Below, piece after piece: positions 48,294-57,934 of a DNA stretch of 64,000 nucleotides; positions within the stretch are counted from its first letter, which is position 1, and the number at the start of each line of letters is the position of its first letter. A program made the position numbers and the translations under genes. Location of the stretch: positions 1-64,000 of the forward strand of contig CAKQQQ010000009.1 in assembly GCA_934271065.1 (NCBI GenBank). Direction: 5' to 3'. A model generated the notes under the pieces. It made no database searches. It worked only from the letters and a program-made list of their open reading frames with translations, and was not told the origin of the DNA. Origin of the DNA: an uncultured Clostridia bacterium (GTDB taxonomy: Bacteria; Bacillota; Clostridia; Christensenellales; Borkfalkiaceae).

Positions 48294-49742
48294 TTATACC
48301 GTTTCTTTATTTTCGGTTTCGCCTTCGAATTTCATATCGGGCACGTTTTCCTGTATCGCGCCGTTGTCCACTTTGTCTTTACCGCTGTGGGTTATGGCGT
48401 TTACGATTATGCCTACGAACATCGCAAGCGCAAGCGAAGTTACCTGAATGAGCGCGCCGCCCGTTATCGCGTTTTTACCGAAGTTAAGCACTACGCCGCC
48501 TATACCGATAACGAGTATCGCCGCGACGGGGTAAAGGTTTCTGTTGTCGGAAAGGTCCACGTCTTTAAGCATCTGAAGACCGCTTACCGAGATGAAACCG
48601 TACATCGCTATGCACGCGCCGCCCATTACGCATTTGGGAAGCATATTGATTATCGCTACGAAGGGCGATACGAAGGACACTACCATACACATAATTCCCG
48701 TAAGGAGTATGGTCGAAGTCGAAGCGTCTTTGGAGAGCGCGACGCAACTTATCGATTCGCCGTAAGTCGTGTTGGCGCAGCCGCCGAAGAACGAGCCGAC
48801 GATAGAGCCTACGCCGTCGCCGAGAAGCGTGTTGTGAAGACCGGGATCTTCGAGAAGGTCTTTTTCTACTATGTTGGAAAGGTTTTCGTGGTCGGAAATG
48901 TGCTGCGCGAGTTCTACTACCGCGATGGGTACGAAGAGTACCGCAAGGTTGCCGACCGCCGCCCCGTCGAGCGTGTAAGTTCCGTTCGTACGGATTGCTT
49001 CAAGGAAGGTAAATTTGGGATAGTCGAAGAAACTCTGGAATCTTATCGGGCTGAAACAATCTTTGATGGGCGTGAAGTCGACTATTCTCATATTCATACA
49101 GAACGCGCTGTCGTTGATATAGCCGAAGAGCGTTATTATTATCGCGAACACCAAGCCCGCGCCTATGCCGACTATGAACGGAATGAGTTTGACCATTCCT
49201 TTGCCCTTAACCGACGCTATTACTATCGCAACGAAGGTAACGAGACCTACGAGTATGTACCAAAGGCTGTAATTCGCTCCGCCGTTGTTCATCATCCAAC
49301 TGCCTGCCGTACCGGAAAGCGAAAGACCGATTATCGCAAGAACGGGTCCGATTATGACGTGGGGAAGAAGTTTCTTTATCCAGCCCGCGCCTACGAATTT
49401 GATAATAAGCGCAATCGCAACGTACACGAGCCCCGCGAACGCAACGCCGATTATCAAACCCCAGTAGCCGTAGTTCTGGGTTGCCGCCGCCTGAAGCGCG
49501 CCGAGAAACGTGAAGGACGAGCCTAAAAACACGGGGCTTTTGAATCTCGTAAACAAAAGATAAACTATCGAGCCCGCGCCCGCGCCGAACAGTGCCGCCG
49601 CCGGATCGCATTTAAGCCCGACCGACGAAACGAGAATGGGTACGAGTAAGGTTGCCGCCATAATGGCGATCATCTGCTGGAAGGCAAAAACGAGATTTTT
49701 GCCGAACTTAGGTCTGTCTTTGATACCGTAAGTGAGTTGCAT
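48294..49742 (-). CDS. uraA: uracil/xanthine permease (NCS2 family)
   Basis: A 482-aa membrane protein with about 14 helices. Signature GGCANTTYGES and catalytic-type region VPIAVVELAQHISDHENLS match UraA/PyrP. The start MQLTYGIKDRPKFGKN is typical of bacterial uracil symporters. Its leader contains an attenuator. Works with the upp enzymes in uracil salvage. Confidence 0.93.
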   Translation of the reverse strand: MQLTYGIKDRPKFGKNLVFAFQQMIAIMAATLLVPILVSSVGLKCDPAAALFGAGAGSIVYLLFTRFKSPVFLGSSFTFLGALQAAATQNYGYWGLIIGVAFAGLVYVAIALIIKFVGAGWIKKLLPHVIIGPVLAIIGLSLSGTAGSWMMNNGGANYSLWYILVGLVTFVAIVIASVKGKGMVKLIPFIVGIGAGLVFAIIITLFGYINDSAFCMNMRIVDFTPIKDCFSPIRFQSFFDYPKFTFLEAIRTNGTYTLDGAAVGNLAVLFVPIAVVELAQHISDHENLSNIVEKDLLEDPGLHNTLLGDGVGSIVGSFFGGCANTTYGESISCVALSKDASTSTILLTGIMCMVVSFVSPFVAIINMLPKCVMGGACIAMYGFISVSGLQMLKDVDLSDNRNLYPVAAILVIGIGGVVLNFGKNAITGGALIQVTSLALAMFVGIIVNAITHSGKDKVDNGAIQENVPDMKFEGETENKETV

Positions 49743-49800
49743 TTTCTTTCTCCTGAAAATTTTTCTTTTGAAAAATCTTTACGGCGCGAAATTATCGCGT

Positions 49801-49832
49801 AAAAAAACGCCTTGCCTGTTTTTGGCAAGACG
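49801..49832 (-). terminator. uraA leader attenuator with candidate antiterminator
   Basis: On the minus strand, a 9-bp stem (49832-49824 with 49816-49808) followed by seven Ts. Upstream in the leader GGCAAGA (49867-49861) can pair with the first 7 nt of the left arm, giving an alternative fold. This resembles PyrR- or nucleotide-controlled attenuation, though I do not see the full PyrR consensus loop. Confidence 0.68.
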
Positions 49833-49903
49833 CATAATTCGTGCATAATAAATTCGCCGATCTTGCCGATATCTCTGTATCGCCTTAAAGATTTATCGTA
49901 GGT

Positions 49904-49932
49904 ATCATACCACAACGATTTTTATATGTCAA
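49904..49932 (-). promoter_or_regulatory. uraA promoter
   Basis: On the minus strand, TTGACA (49932-49927), a 17-nt spacer and TATGAT (49909-49904). Confidence 0.72.
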
Positions 49933-49975
49933 CGGATTTTCGCAACATTTTCAAATTTTCACGATACGCGAAGTT

Positions 49976-50281
49976 TTACGGATTGTTCGCCGCGTCGAAA
50001 AGCCTGTTATATTCGGTAAACACTTCGTCTATAACGTCTTCGTCGTCGACCACCACGAACTCGTCGTTCTCTTCGCCCGCGATCACTTCGAACACCACCG
50101 CTTCGTCCTGCCCCATATCTTCGGGGCGTTCCGCGGGTTGCAGAATAACGTAAAACCGCTCGCCGAGAGTTATATCGGCAATCTCTTCAAACTCTACTTC
50201 TTCGCCGTCCGGACCTTGCAACACTATCACTTCGTCGTTTTCGTCTTCGGTTAAATCGATATCTTTTTCGCCTTTAAGCAT
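49976..50281 (-). CDS. DUF1292 protein
   Basis: A 101-aa very acidic protein with the DUF1292 pattern (ITLGERFYVILQPAERPEDMG, then EAVVFEVIAG and DEDVIDEVFTEYN). The family is common in Firmicutes, often near yrrL/yqgF-type genes, and its role is unknown. Here it stands alone after the ABC exporter pair with an AAGGAGAACGTT site. Confidence 0.88.
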   Translation of the reverse strand: MLKGEKDIDLTEDENDEVIVLQGPDGEEVEFEEIADITLGERFYVILQPAERPEDMGQDEAVVFEVIAGEENDEFVVVDDEDVIDEVFTEYNRLFDAANNP

Positions 50282-50388
50282 AACGTTCTCCTTAATATAT
50301 TATAGTCAATACGCTCACGATTTTCGTCTTCGTCTTTATTGTATACGACTTCGGGCGCGCTTGCAAGCGACTTTCGCAAATTTCGCAA

Positions 50389-52140
50389 TTATTTTTCAAA
50401 CTGGCTGTCGTACAGCCGCGAATAGAAGCCCTTTTTGTCGAGCAGTTCGGTATGCGTGCCTTGTTCGACTACGTTTCCGTCGCGCATTACGAGTATAAGG
50501 TCGGCGGAACGAATGGTCGAAAGCCTGTGCGCGACCATAAACGACGTTTTGCCGTCGGTCAGTTCGTAAAAGGCTTTCTGAATTTTCATTTCGGTGCGCG
50601 TGTCTATGTTAGACGTGGCTTCGTCGAGAATAAGTACGGGCGGCAGACAGAGCATTACTCGCGCTATCGAGATAAGTTGCTTCTGCCCTTGCGAAAGCCC
50701 TTCTTCGCCGATTACGGTATCGTACCCTTCGGGAAGTCTGGATATAAACCCGTGACAATGCGCGCGCCTGCACGCGCGTTCTATCTCTTCGTCCGTCGCA
50801 TCGGGCTTGCCTATCGCCACGTTGTCTCTGACGCTCGCCTTTCTTATCCACGTCTCCTGCAAAACCATACCGACGTTCTTTCTTAAACTCTTGCGTTCGA
50901 TACGCTTGTTTTCGACGCCGTCCATATCGATTTCTCCGCCCGTAACGTCGTAAAAGCGCATAATGAGATTGATAAGCGTGGTCTTGCCGCAACCGGTAGG
51001 TCCGACTATCGCAATCTTCTCGCCGCGTTTTACCGAAAGGTTAAAGTCTTCGATAAGTTTTCTGTTCGGCTCGTAAGAGAATTTTACCGATTTGAAGTCT
51101 ACGTCTCCGTCAAGAACGCCCGCGGGCTTTTCTCCGTCGTAAATAATCTCTTCGGCTTCTTCCATAAGCCCGAAAATACGCTCCGCGCAAGCCTTCGCGC
51201 CCGTAAGTTCGGTAAGCACGGCGGTTATTTCGTTGAAAGGTTTGGTATAGCGGTTGGCGTAAGATAACAGCGCGACGAGCGAGCCTGCCGTAACCGCGAA
51301 CGCGCCGTTTCCGCCCCGTATCGCAAGCAACGCCCCTGCGCACGCGACGACCGCGTACACGAGCGCGTTTATAAACCGCGTCGTCGGGTTGGTAAGCGAC
51401 GAGTAGAACACCGCCTTGAACGAACAGTCGTAAAGTTCGTCGTTAATCAAGTCGAAGTTCTTGCCGAATTTGTCTTCCGCGCGGTAGGCTTTGACCGTAG
51501 GTATAGCCGAAAGACTTTCTTCTACCAACGACGTCTGTCTGCCCGTTATCTCGGCTTGTTTTTTGAATTTGCCGTAAGTTCTGCCCGTGATGAATTTAGC
51601 CGTGAACAGCGATAACGGAGTAATCAACGCCACGCATAAGGCGATTATCGGGTTTATCGCTATCATAAAACCGAGCGTTGCGAGTATGGTAAGCACGCCC
51701 GTGAAAAACCTTGAAAAACCGAGCGACAAGCCGTCGGCAAGCCTGTCGACGTCGCCCACTTCCACGCTTAAAACGTCGCCCGTAGGTCTGCCGTCTATAT
51801 ACTTCAACGGCAGGTTCTGAATTTTAGCGAAAAGGTCGTTTCTGACGTCTCTCGCAACGCCGTCGGATATACGCACGCACAGCGTTTCGGTTATCCATTG
51901 CATAACGGCGGCGGCAAGCGTTATCGCGCAGGCAATCGCCCCGTTTTTGAGTATTCCGTCAAGATCGACGTTATCTTTCCCCACTATAAGGTTGGCGGTG
52001 TCGCCGAACAGTTTGGGCAGGTACAACGCACCCACGACGTATAACGCCGACGTTATCAGCGACGTTACGAACGCCGGACGGTATTTGGCGGCATACTTCC
52101 ATATCTTTTTTATCACGCCGTCGTTTTTACGCGTTTTCAT
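50389..52140 (-). CDS. heterodimeric ABC exporter subunit, canonical ATPase
   Basis: A 583-aa protein with six membrane helices (1-320) and a nucleotide-binding domain with Walker A GPTGCGKTT, signature LSQGQ and Walker B LILDEATSNID, with the catalytic Glu present. The pairing subunit lies directly upstream with a 4-nt overlap. Together they resemble BmrCD/PatAB-type multidrug exporters. Confidence 0.88.
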   Translation of the reverse strand: MKTRKNDGVIKKIWKYAAKYRPAFVTSLITSALYVVGALYLPKLFGDTANLIVGKDNVDLDGILKNGAIACAITLAAAVMQWITETLCVRISDGVARDVRNDLFAKIQNLPLKYIDGRPTGDVLSVEVGDVDRLADGLSLGFSRFFTGVLTILATLGFMIAINPIIALCVALITPLSLFTAKFITGRTYGKFKKQAEITGRQTSLVEESLSAIPTVKAYRAEDKFGKNFDLINDELYDCSFKAVFYSSLTNPTTRFINALVYAVVACAGALLAIRGGNGAFAVTAGSLVALLSYANRYTKPFNEITAVLTELTGAKACAERIFGLMEEAEEIIYDGEKPAGVLDGDVDFKSVKFSYEPNRKLIEDFNLSVKRGEKIAIVGPTGCGKTTLINLIMRFYDVTGGEIDMDGVENKRIERKSLRKNVGMVLQETWIRKASVRDNVAIGKPDATDEEIERACRRAHCHGFISRLPEGYDTVIGEEGLSQGQKQLISIARVMLCLPPVLILDEATSNIDTRTEMKIQKAFYELTDGKTSFMVAHRLSTIRSADLILVMRDGNVVEQGTHTELLDKKGFYSRLYDSQFEK

Positions 52141-53846
52141 TCGTTCGCCCCCTTTTCCTGCGAAGTTTCTATTTCGCGGTAAACGGAACAGTTTTCGTAC
52201 AGGTAATCGCGGTCGCCTTCGCCTACGGGCTTGCCGTCGTCGAGAACGACTATTATATCCGCGTTTTTGACCGCCGCCGCCCTTTGCGAGACTATGAACA
52301 CCGTCGGCTTCGGATCGAGCGACGATATAGCCCTGCGCATATTAAGGTCGGTAAGGTAATCGAGCGCGGAAGAACTGTCGTCTAAAATAAGCACTTCGGG
52401 TTTCGCGGCGATCGCCCTTGCGACCGACAGCCTTTGCCGCTGTCCGCCCGACAGGTTTTTGCCGCCCTGTTCTATCTCCGCGTCAAGCCCGCCCTTTTTC
52501 TCGACGAAATCCGACGCCTGCGCCGCTTTTAGCGCGGCAAGCAGATCTTCGTCCGTGGCGTTTACCGCGCCCAGCGACAGATTTTCGCGCACGCTGCCCT
52601 TGAACAGCGACGTTTTCTGCAACACGATTTTTATCCTTGCGCGGAGTTCGTCGGTCGTATACGTCGCGACGTTTCTGCCGTCGAAAAAGACTTTTCCGCG
52701 CGTTGGCGCGTACGTTCTGTTAAGAAGATTTATCATCGTCGTCTTACCGCTGCCCGTCGCGCCGATTATTCCGACGGTCTGCCCTTTTTTCACTTTAAGG
52801 TTTAAGCCCGAAAGGCTTTCTCCGCCGCCGTTGTACGCGACGCTTACGTCGCGGAATTCTATATAACTATCGGACTTTTCGTCGTCTTCGATAGGGCTTT
52901 CGTCGCTTTTAATCGACAACACGCCGTCTATACGCTTTCCGCAAGCCAGCGCGCGCGATACCGTAACGACGAGATTCGCGAACTTGACGAGTTCGATAAG
53001 TATCTGCGACATATAGTCGTATAGCGCGATTATCTTACCTTGCGTAAGCGCGCCGGACTTTACGCGCACTCCGCCGAAGTATAACAGCGCGACCACGCCG
53101 AGATTGACGAGCGCGAACGTGAGCGGGTTAAGCAGCGCGGATATAAGCCCCGCGCCGTTCTGCGTTTTTTCGAGTTTTCTCGTCTTTGCCGAGTAGCCGG
53201 ATATTTCCGCGTCTTCCGCGCCGAACGCGCGTATAACTCTCGCACCGGTAAGATTTTCCCTTGCGGAAGAAGCCACTTCGTCGAGATTTTTCTGCGCCGC
53301 GGAATACTTCGGCATAGTGACCGCCATTATAATTATGACGACGGCGAACAGCGCGAATATCAGCAGCGCGAACACTACCGACGTTTTAAGGTCGATAAGC
53401 ATCGCGGCGACGAGCGCGCCAAACACCACGAACGGCGAACGCAACAACAGCCTGAGCGCGAGATTGACTCCGCTCTGCATCTGGTTAATATCGCTCGTCA
53501 TAGCCGTAATCATCGCCGGCACGCCTATTCTGTCAACTTCGCTTGCGGGCAGAGACAGCATTTTTTTATAGGTCTTTTCGCGCACGTCGTGGCTGAGCCC
53601 CGTTGCGGCTTTCGCCGAAAAATATTGACCTATTATCGAAAACGCCAAGCCGCCTATTCCGAACGCGACGATTATAAACGCGTCTCGCACGACGACCGAA
53701 GAATTGCCCGCGCTCACGCCCTTATCCACCATATCCGCCACGAACAGCGGAACGAGCAGTTCGAACAGGGCTTCGAGCAATTTGAAAGTCGGGGCGAGAA
53801 AACTCGCCGCCTTGTATTTTTTTAAGTGTCTGAAAAATATGTTCAT
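52137..53846 (-). CDS. heterodimeric ABC exporter subunit, degenerate ATPase
   Basis: A 569-aa protein, same layout as its partner: membrane domain 1-310, then Walker A GATGSGKTT, signature LSGGQ, and Walker B LILDDSSSALD. An Asp replaces the catalytic Glu after Walker B, so one of the two ATP sites should be non-catalytic. This is the known asymmetry of heterodimeric exporters. Confidence 0.88.
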   Translation of the reverse strand: MNIFFRHLKKYKAASFLAPTFKLLEALFELLVPLFVADMVDKGVSAGNSSVVVRDAFIIVAFGIGGLAFSIIGQYFSAKAATGLSHDVREKTYKKMLSLPASEVDRIGVPAMITAMTSDINQMQSGVNLALRLLLRSPFVVFGALVAAMLIDLKTSVVFALLIFALFAVVIIIMAVTMPKYSAAQKNLDEVASSARENLTGARVIRAFGAEDAEISGYSAKTRKLEKTQNGAGLISALLNPLTFALVNLGVVALLYFGGVRVKSGALTQGKIIALYDYMSQILIELVKFANLVVTVSRALACGKRIDGVLSIKSDESPIEDDEKSDSYIEFRDVSVAYNGGGESLSGLNLKVKKGQTVGIIGATGSGKTTMINLLNRTYAPTRGKVFFDGRNVATYTTDELRARIKIVLQKTSLFKGSVRENLSLGAVNATDEDLLAALKAAQASDFVEKKGGLDAEIEQGGKNLSGGQRQRLSVARAIAAKPEVLILDDSSSALDYLTDLNMRRAISSLDPKPTVFIVSQRAAAVKNADIIVVLDDGKPVGEGDRDYLYENCSVYREIETSQEKGANE

Positions 53847-53868
53847 AAACCGATTATCGCAGAAGTTT

Positions 53869-55302
53869 TCAGTCTTGCGTCTGCTCCTTTTTTAGCGCCG
53901 ACGCGGCAAGCCGCTTAAAATCTTCGTCCGAAGAAACTCCGAGCAGAGAGTCGTTAAGGTCGTAGAAAACGGTATCGCCGAGATAGGGTAAAATTTCCAC
54001 GAAATGCTCACAGGCGATGATCTGCATAAGCATAGCGACGGTCTCCTGCCCCTTGCCGAGCGACGCGACAGCAAATTCCAGAAGGTTGTCTATACGCGTT
54101 TTATAGTCGGCGAGTTTGCTTTCGTTTTCCGCGCGGAATCGACTTATCGCGCTCTTTTCGTCCGCTTCGCCGAGCGCGTCGACGAGTTTTTTAAGCGCGG
54201 CGCGTTCGTATCTCGACTTTGCCGACGAGTTACTCGCCTTTATAAGCCTGTCTATTTGCGCCGAAAGCGCGGTCTTGTTGTCGCCCGCTTCTTTTTCGAC
54301 GGTTTCGAGTTCGGTTTCCGCGCCCTTTCTCGCGCGGTACTTTTCCGCAAGTTTGATTATTTTGGCGGATATAAGCCCCGCAAGCGCGTAACGCGTCTCG
54401 AAGTCTTTGTTTTCAACGTCCACCTTTTTGATCTTGCCCGTCTCCGCGTCTTCGCCGCCGTAAACGGACGCACATTCGCAATAACGCTTGTAATACCCGA
54501 AAAATTCCGAAGCGATTTTACTGTCCTGCGCGTACTCGGACACGAATTGCAAGGTTACGGGTATGCCCAACCGTTCGTATTCGTACAAAGCCGCCGACAT
54601 ATCTTCCCACCCGCGCGGGGTAACGAAGGCGTAACCGTCCACGGTCTTTTCGGCTTTGAACATATACTCGTTATGCAAAGACAAAAAGTATACTATCGCG
54701 CCGTGCATACCGTTGTTGAGCGCGTATTCTTTGAACGCGTCGTAATCGGGCGCGACGTTAAGCCTTTTAACGCGGTCAAGCGTAACCATATCGAGTTCGT
54801 TGACCGACTTGTTATATTCGGGCGGATTGCCCGCCGCCGTTAAAATCCAGCCTTCGGGTATTTCGTGCGCGCCGAATTTTTTATGCTGCAACAGTTCGAG
54901 CATCGCCGGCGCGAGAGTCTCCGACACGCAGTTGATTTCGTCGATAAACAGCACGCCTTCCTTTTTGCCCTGTTTTTCTATGGCGTCGTAAACGCTCGCG
55001 ACGATTTCGCTCATCGTGTACTCGGTTACCGAATACGTCTTGCCGCCGTATTCCTTTTGGGATATGAACGGAAGACCTATCGCCGACTGACGGGTATGAT
55101 GGGTTATGGTGTACCCCAAAAAGCCTATGCCGAGTTCGCCCGCAACCGCGCTCATTATCGCCGTCTTGCCTATGCCCGGCGCGCCGATAAGAAGTATCGG
55201 GCGTTGTTTTTCGCGCGGGATTCTGTATTTGCCGTCTCCGTCTCTTTCGAGATAGATTCTGACTGCGTTTCTGATTTCGTTCTTTGCTTCTTTGATATTC
55301 AT
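53869..55302 (-). CDS. MoxR-like AAA+ ATPase
   Basis: A 477-aa protein. Walker A GAPGIGKT (40-47), Walker B LFIDEINCV, sensor 1 TAAGNPPEY. The C-terminal part (about 290-477) is helical with an unusual insertion. MoxR proteins act as chaperones with VWA partners, and the next gene upstream encodes one. Likely forms a ring that remodels the DUF2201/VWA protein. GAAGGACTTAGAAT precedes the start. Confidence 0.85.
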   Translation of the reverse strand: MNIKEAKNEIRNAVRIYLERDGDGKYRIPREKQRPILLIGAPGIGKTAIMSAVAGELGIGFLGYTITHHTRQSAIGLPFISQKEYGGKTYSVTEYTMSEIVASVYDAIEKQGKKEGVLFIDEINCVSETLAPAMLELLQHKKFGAHEIPEGWILTAAGNPPEYNKSVNELDMVTLDRVKRLNVAPDYDAFKEYALNNGMHGAIVYFLSLHNEYMFKAEKTVDGYAFVTPRGWEDMSAALYEYERLGIPVTLQFVSEYAQDSKIASEFFGYYKRYCECASVYGGEDAETGKIKKVDVENKDFETRYALAGLISAKIIKLAEKYRARKGAETELETVEKEAGDNKTALSAQIDRLIKASNSSAKSRYERAALKKLVDALGEADEKSAISRFRAENESKLADYKTRIDNLLEFAVASLGKGQETVAMLMQIIACEHFVEILPYLGDTVFYDLNDSLLGVSSDEDFKRLAASALKKEQTQD

Positions 55303-55318
55303 ATTCTAAGTCCTTCTC

Positions 55319-56614
55319 TCAATCCTTATAAACGTCCAACCGATACGCGTACGGCGGAACGATTACTTTGTTCGCGTCGTCGCCGTAAATCGCGAAACAG
55401 GTTCTGAACGGCGGAATTTCGGCGGGAAACCGCCCCAGCCCGTCCGTAAAATATATCAGCCCGCGAATTTTAACGCCTTTCGCCTTTTCTTCTTTAAGCA
55501 GATCGAACACGGGCGAAAATTCCGTACCCGCGCCGCCTTTTACGACGAAGTCGGAAAGATATTCGTCGAGTTCTTCGCGGCTTAAAAAAGTCCTGTCTTC
55601 GCGTATTCTCATATCGCATTGAATTATTCTTATTTTCAGTTTTCCGCCCCGCGCCGCCGCCAACGCTATCACCGAAGCGAGTTCGGTAAGCAGTTTTTTG
55701 ATAGGCTCTCCGTCGGTAGACGCGGACGTATCCACCGCGAAAACCACTTCTTCAAACGACTTTACGTCCGAATATTCGAGACTTTCTATAAGCGGCACGT
55801 TTTTGTAAAGCGACAAGCCGTAACAATAAAATATATAATCGAATTCGTCTTCGCTCGGCTTTACGCGCTCTTCGGGAGAGAGAAACTTATCGAAAAACCT
55901 GCGGTAATCGCGTTTGCCCGACACCACTTTTACGAGCGCGCGCCGTATTTCGTCCGATTCGCCTTCATCCGTAAGCGCGCCGCGCAAAATTTCCGTCCAC
56001 GCCGCTTCCGCCGCTTCGTCTCTTCCGTCGCAATCGTCGTCGTTCTCGTCCGAGCCTATCGCGCCGCCGCCGTCGTTTTCGTCTTCTTCGTCGGCGTTTC
56101 TTCTGCCGAACCAGAACGAATGGTCGCAAACCTTAAAGAGTTTTGCCGTCGCGGCGCGCTCTTCTTCGCTTATCGACACGAGATACGCGAACGCCTGACT
56201 TTCGCCAGCCGCGCCGTACTTGGCTTTAATCGCGTCGTAGACGGCTTTTCTGTTTTTTAAGCCGCTTGCGGGTACTCCGCCCGCGCCGTCGAGAATGTAC
56301 CCGACCGCTATATCGCAAGCCGCGTCGTAAATACGCGACGGTCGCCGCAATCTGAACGGGTGCAGACACAGCGCGTGTAAAAGCGCGTGCAGAACGGCTC
56401 TTTCCGCGCCTTTTATCCCGTCGAGCGCGACCGTTTCGCACAGATTCTCCGCGCCCACGTTCAACGCGCCGTCGCGCAGATAAAACCCGCGCCCGTCCGT
56501 TATCGTCGGCGACAACGCGCCGAGCGGATACGCGAGATAACTGAAATCCGCCGAAACGCGATTTTCGGTTTCTTTAAGCAACTTCGTCGCCACGCTTACA
56601 AGGTCTTCGCTCAC
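55319..56614 (-). CDS. DUF2201/VWA protein with a degenerate metallopeptidase motif
   Basis: A 431-aa protein starting at GTG (56614) after GGGGGGAG. Residues 60-200 match the DUF2201 N-terminal putative metallopeptidase, but its HELLH motif is HALLH (76-80), so the catalytic Glu is missing. Residues about 280-431 form a VWA domain with an intact MIDAS (DTSAS, then GAGTEFSP and FTDG). It overlaps DUF4116 by 4 nt and is followed by its MoxR partner. Confidence 0.85.
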   Translation of the reverse strand: MSEDLVSVATKLLKETENRVSADFSYLAYPLGALSPTITDGRGFYLRDGALNVGAENLCETVALDGIKGAERAVLHALLHALCLHPFRLRRPSRIYDAACDIAVGYILDGAGGVPASGLKNRKAVYDAIKAKYGAAGESQAFAYLVSISEEERAATAKLFKVCDHSFWFGRRNADEEDENDGGGAIGSDENDDDCDGRDEAAEAAWTEILRGALTDEGESDEIRRALVKVVSGKRDYRRFFDKFLSPEERVKPSEDEFDYIFYCYGLSLYKNVPLIESLEYSDVKSFEEVVFAVDTSASTDGEPIKKLLTELASVIALAAARGGKLKIRIIQCDMRIREDRTFLSREELDEYLSDFVVKGGAGTEFSPVFDLLKEEKAKGVKIRGLIYFTDGLGRFPAEIPPFRTCFAIYGDDANKVIVPPYAYRLDVYKD

Positions 56615-57933
56615 ACGCTCCCCCCTTCGTATTCGGCAGCCCCGTGCCGATACGCCGTTTCTTTAAGCGTTTCGCTGCCCCTGAACTGTTCGGGCAAATA
56701 AAAATAATTCCTGCCGTCGCGTTCGCAAGCCGTCCTGCATTGCTCGAAATCCAGATCGACGCCTTTAAGCGTTTTAAGAAGCGGCTCGTCGCTGTTTTTG
56801 ACGACGTATCCGTTAAGACATTCCGTAACGAGATTTTTATCCCCCGCGAAATCGGTTTTGTAAAGATGCCTGATAACTCCGCCGTCCGCCGCGCAAGCCG
56901 CCCTGACTATATCTTCGTCGTGAGCGTATACGTCTATCGAATCTATAAACCTGCCGACGGCGGCAGGAGATTTGCGTTTGAGATTGCGCATAAGTATTCT
57001 GCGTTCGCTCGTCTCGTTTACGGGGCGTTTTCCGCCGCGCGTAGCCGATATAAGCAAGGGCAGAACGCGTAATTTTCTATTCTTTGACGCGTATTCGAGT
57101 TCGTTTGACGTAGTCTTTGCCGACGGTATTTTTTTCGCGAGCAAAAACGCCACGGTTTCCCTATCGTCCGCATCGACGAATTTATGAAATAGTTCGGCTT
57201 TCTTGCCCGTAACGCCGAGTCCGAGTTCGATAACGTACCGCAACCGCTCTCCGTCAAGCGTCATCAGATCGAGATTCTGCAACGAGAAGTTAAACCGCAT
57301 GTTCTCTTCTTCGAGTTTTTTGAAAACGCCTATCGGCGTAAACTGATTTATCACGCCCACGCCCACTTTGCCGTCGTCGGTAAGCCTTATCGCAGCCCTG
57401 AACACCGCGTCGGAAGCAAACGCTTCGTCGGGCAGAAAATTCGAACACGTCCTGTCCTGTTTCAAAGCCGTCAGCGCGACCGACGGCAGGCATTTTACCC
57501 TGTCGGAAAAATACTGTATGGATTTGGGGTTTCTGCCGACCGCCGTTTTCGCGATCTCTTCGTCGTCGAGAAAACTCTCGTCGAGCAAAGACACGGTATC
57601 CCCGCCGCCCGAAGCGACGAGTTCGGCTATACGGGCGTTCAGTCTCGCCTTGCCGAGCGCGAACGCGTAACTCGACCGAAAGTTTTTTACCGCCGCGTAC
57701 ACGACGTCTTCGTCGGCGCGGATTTTGTCGGAGAAAAAGCGCAGAGTGCGCCCGTCTCTTTCCACCGCCGCAAGCGCGACGTCTTTATCGTTAAGCAGTT
57801 TTTTATCCGCGTAAGCCGCAAGCGACGGCGATCTGCCGAGCACGGCTAAGGTAATATCCTTGTCTTTACGATATTTTGCGTTTTCGGCGTATTCGCCTAT
57901 GAAGTTGTTTATCTGCCTTACGTTATATTCCAT
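56611..57933 (-). CDS. DUF4116 repeat protein
   Basis: A 440-aa protein built of repeats of about 25 residues, such as DKDVALAAVERDGRTLRFF and DEDVVYAAVKNFRSSYAF, typical of DUF4116 (a HEAT/ARM-like helical repeat). The C-terminal part repeats with weaker copies (DEDIVRAACAADGGVIRHL). Function unknown. Position between mntP and the MoxR/VWA pair suggests it is part of that system. Confidence 0.72.
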   Translation of the reverse strand: MEYNVRQINNFIGEYAENAKYRKDKDITLAVLGRSPSLAAYADKKLLNDKDVALAAVERDGRTLRFFSDKIRADEDVVYAAVKNFRSSYAFALGKARLNARIAELVASGGGDTVSLLDESFLDDEEIAKTAVGRNPKSIQYFSDRVKCLPSVALTALKQDRTCSNFLPDEAFASDAVFRAAIRLTDDGKVGVGVINQFTPIGVFKKLEEENMRFNFSLQNLDLMTLDGERLRYVIELGLGVTGKKAELFHKFVDADDRETVAFLLAKKIPSAKTTSNELEYASKNRKLRVLPLLISATRGGKRPVNETSERRILMRNLKRKSPAAVGRFIDSIDVYAHDEDIVRAACAADGGVIRHLYKTDFAGDKNLVTECLNGYVVKNSDEPLLKTLKGVDLDFEQCRTACERDGRNYFYLPEQFRGSETLKETAYRHGAAEYEGGSV

Positions 57934-57934
57934 T

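Noticed and set aside
48387..49526. 379-codon plus-strand frame
   Set aside because: Shadow of the uracil permease gene; the minus strand shows a clear NCS2 membrane protein.
49670..49846. Possible leader peptide overlapping the uraA attenuator (MHELCVLPK)
   Set aside because: No ribosome binding site, and it continues out of frame into uraA; probably chance.
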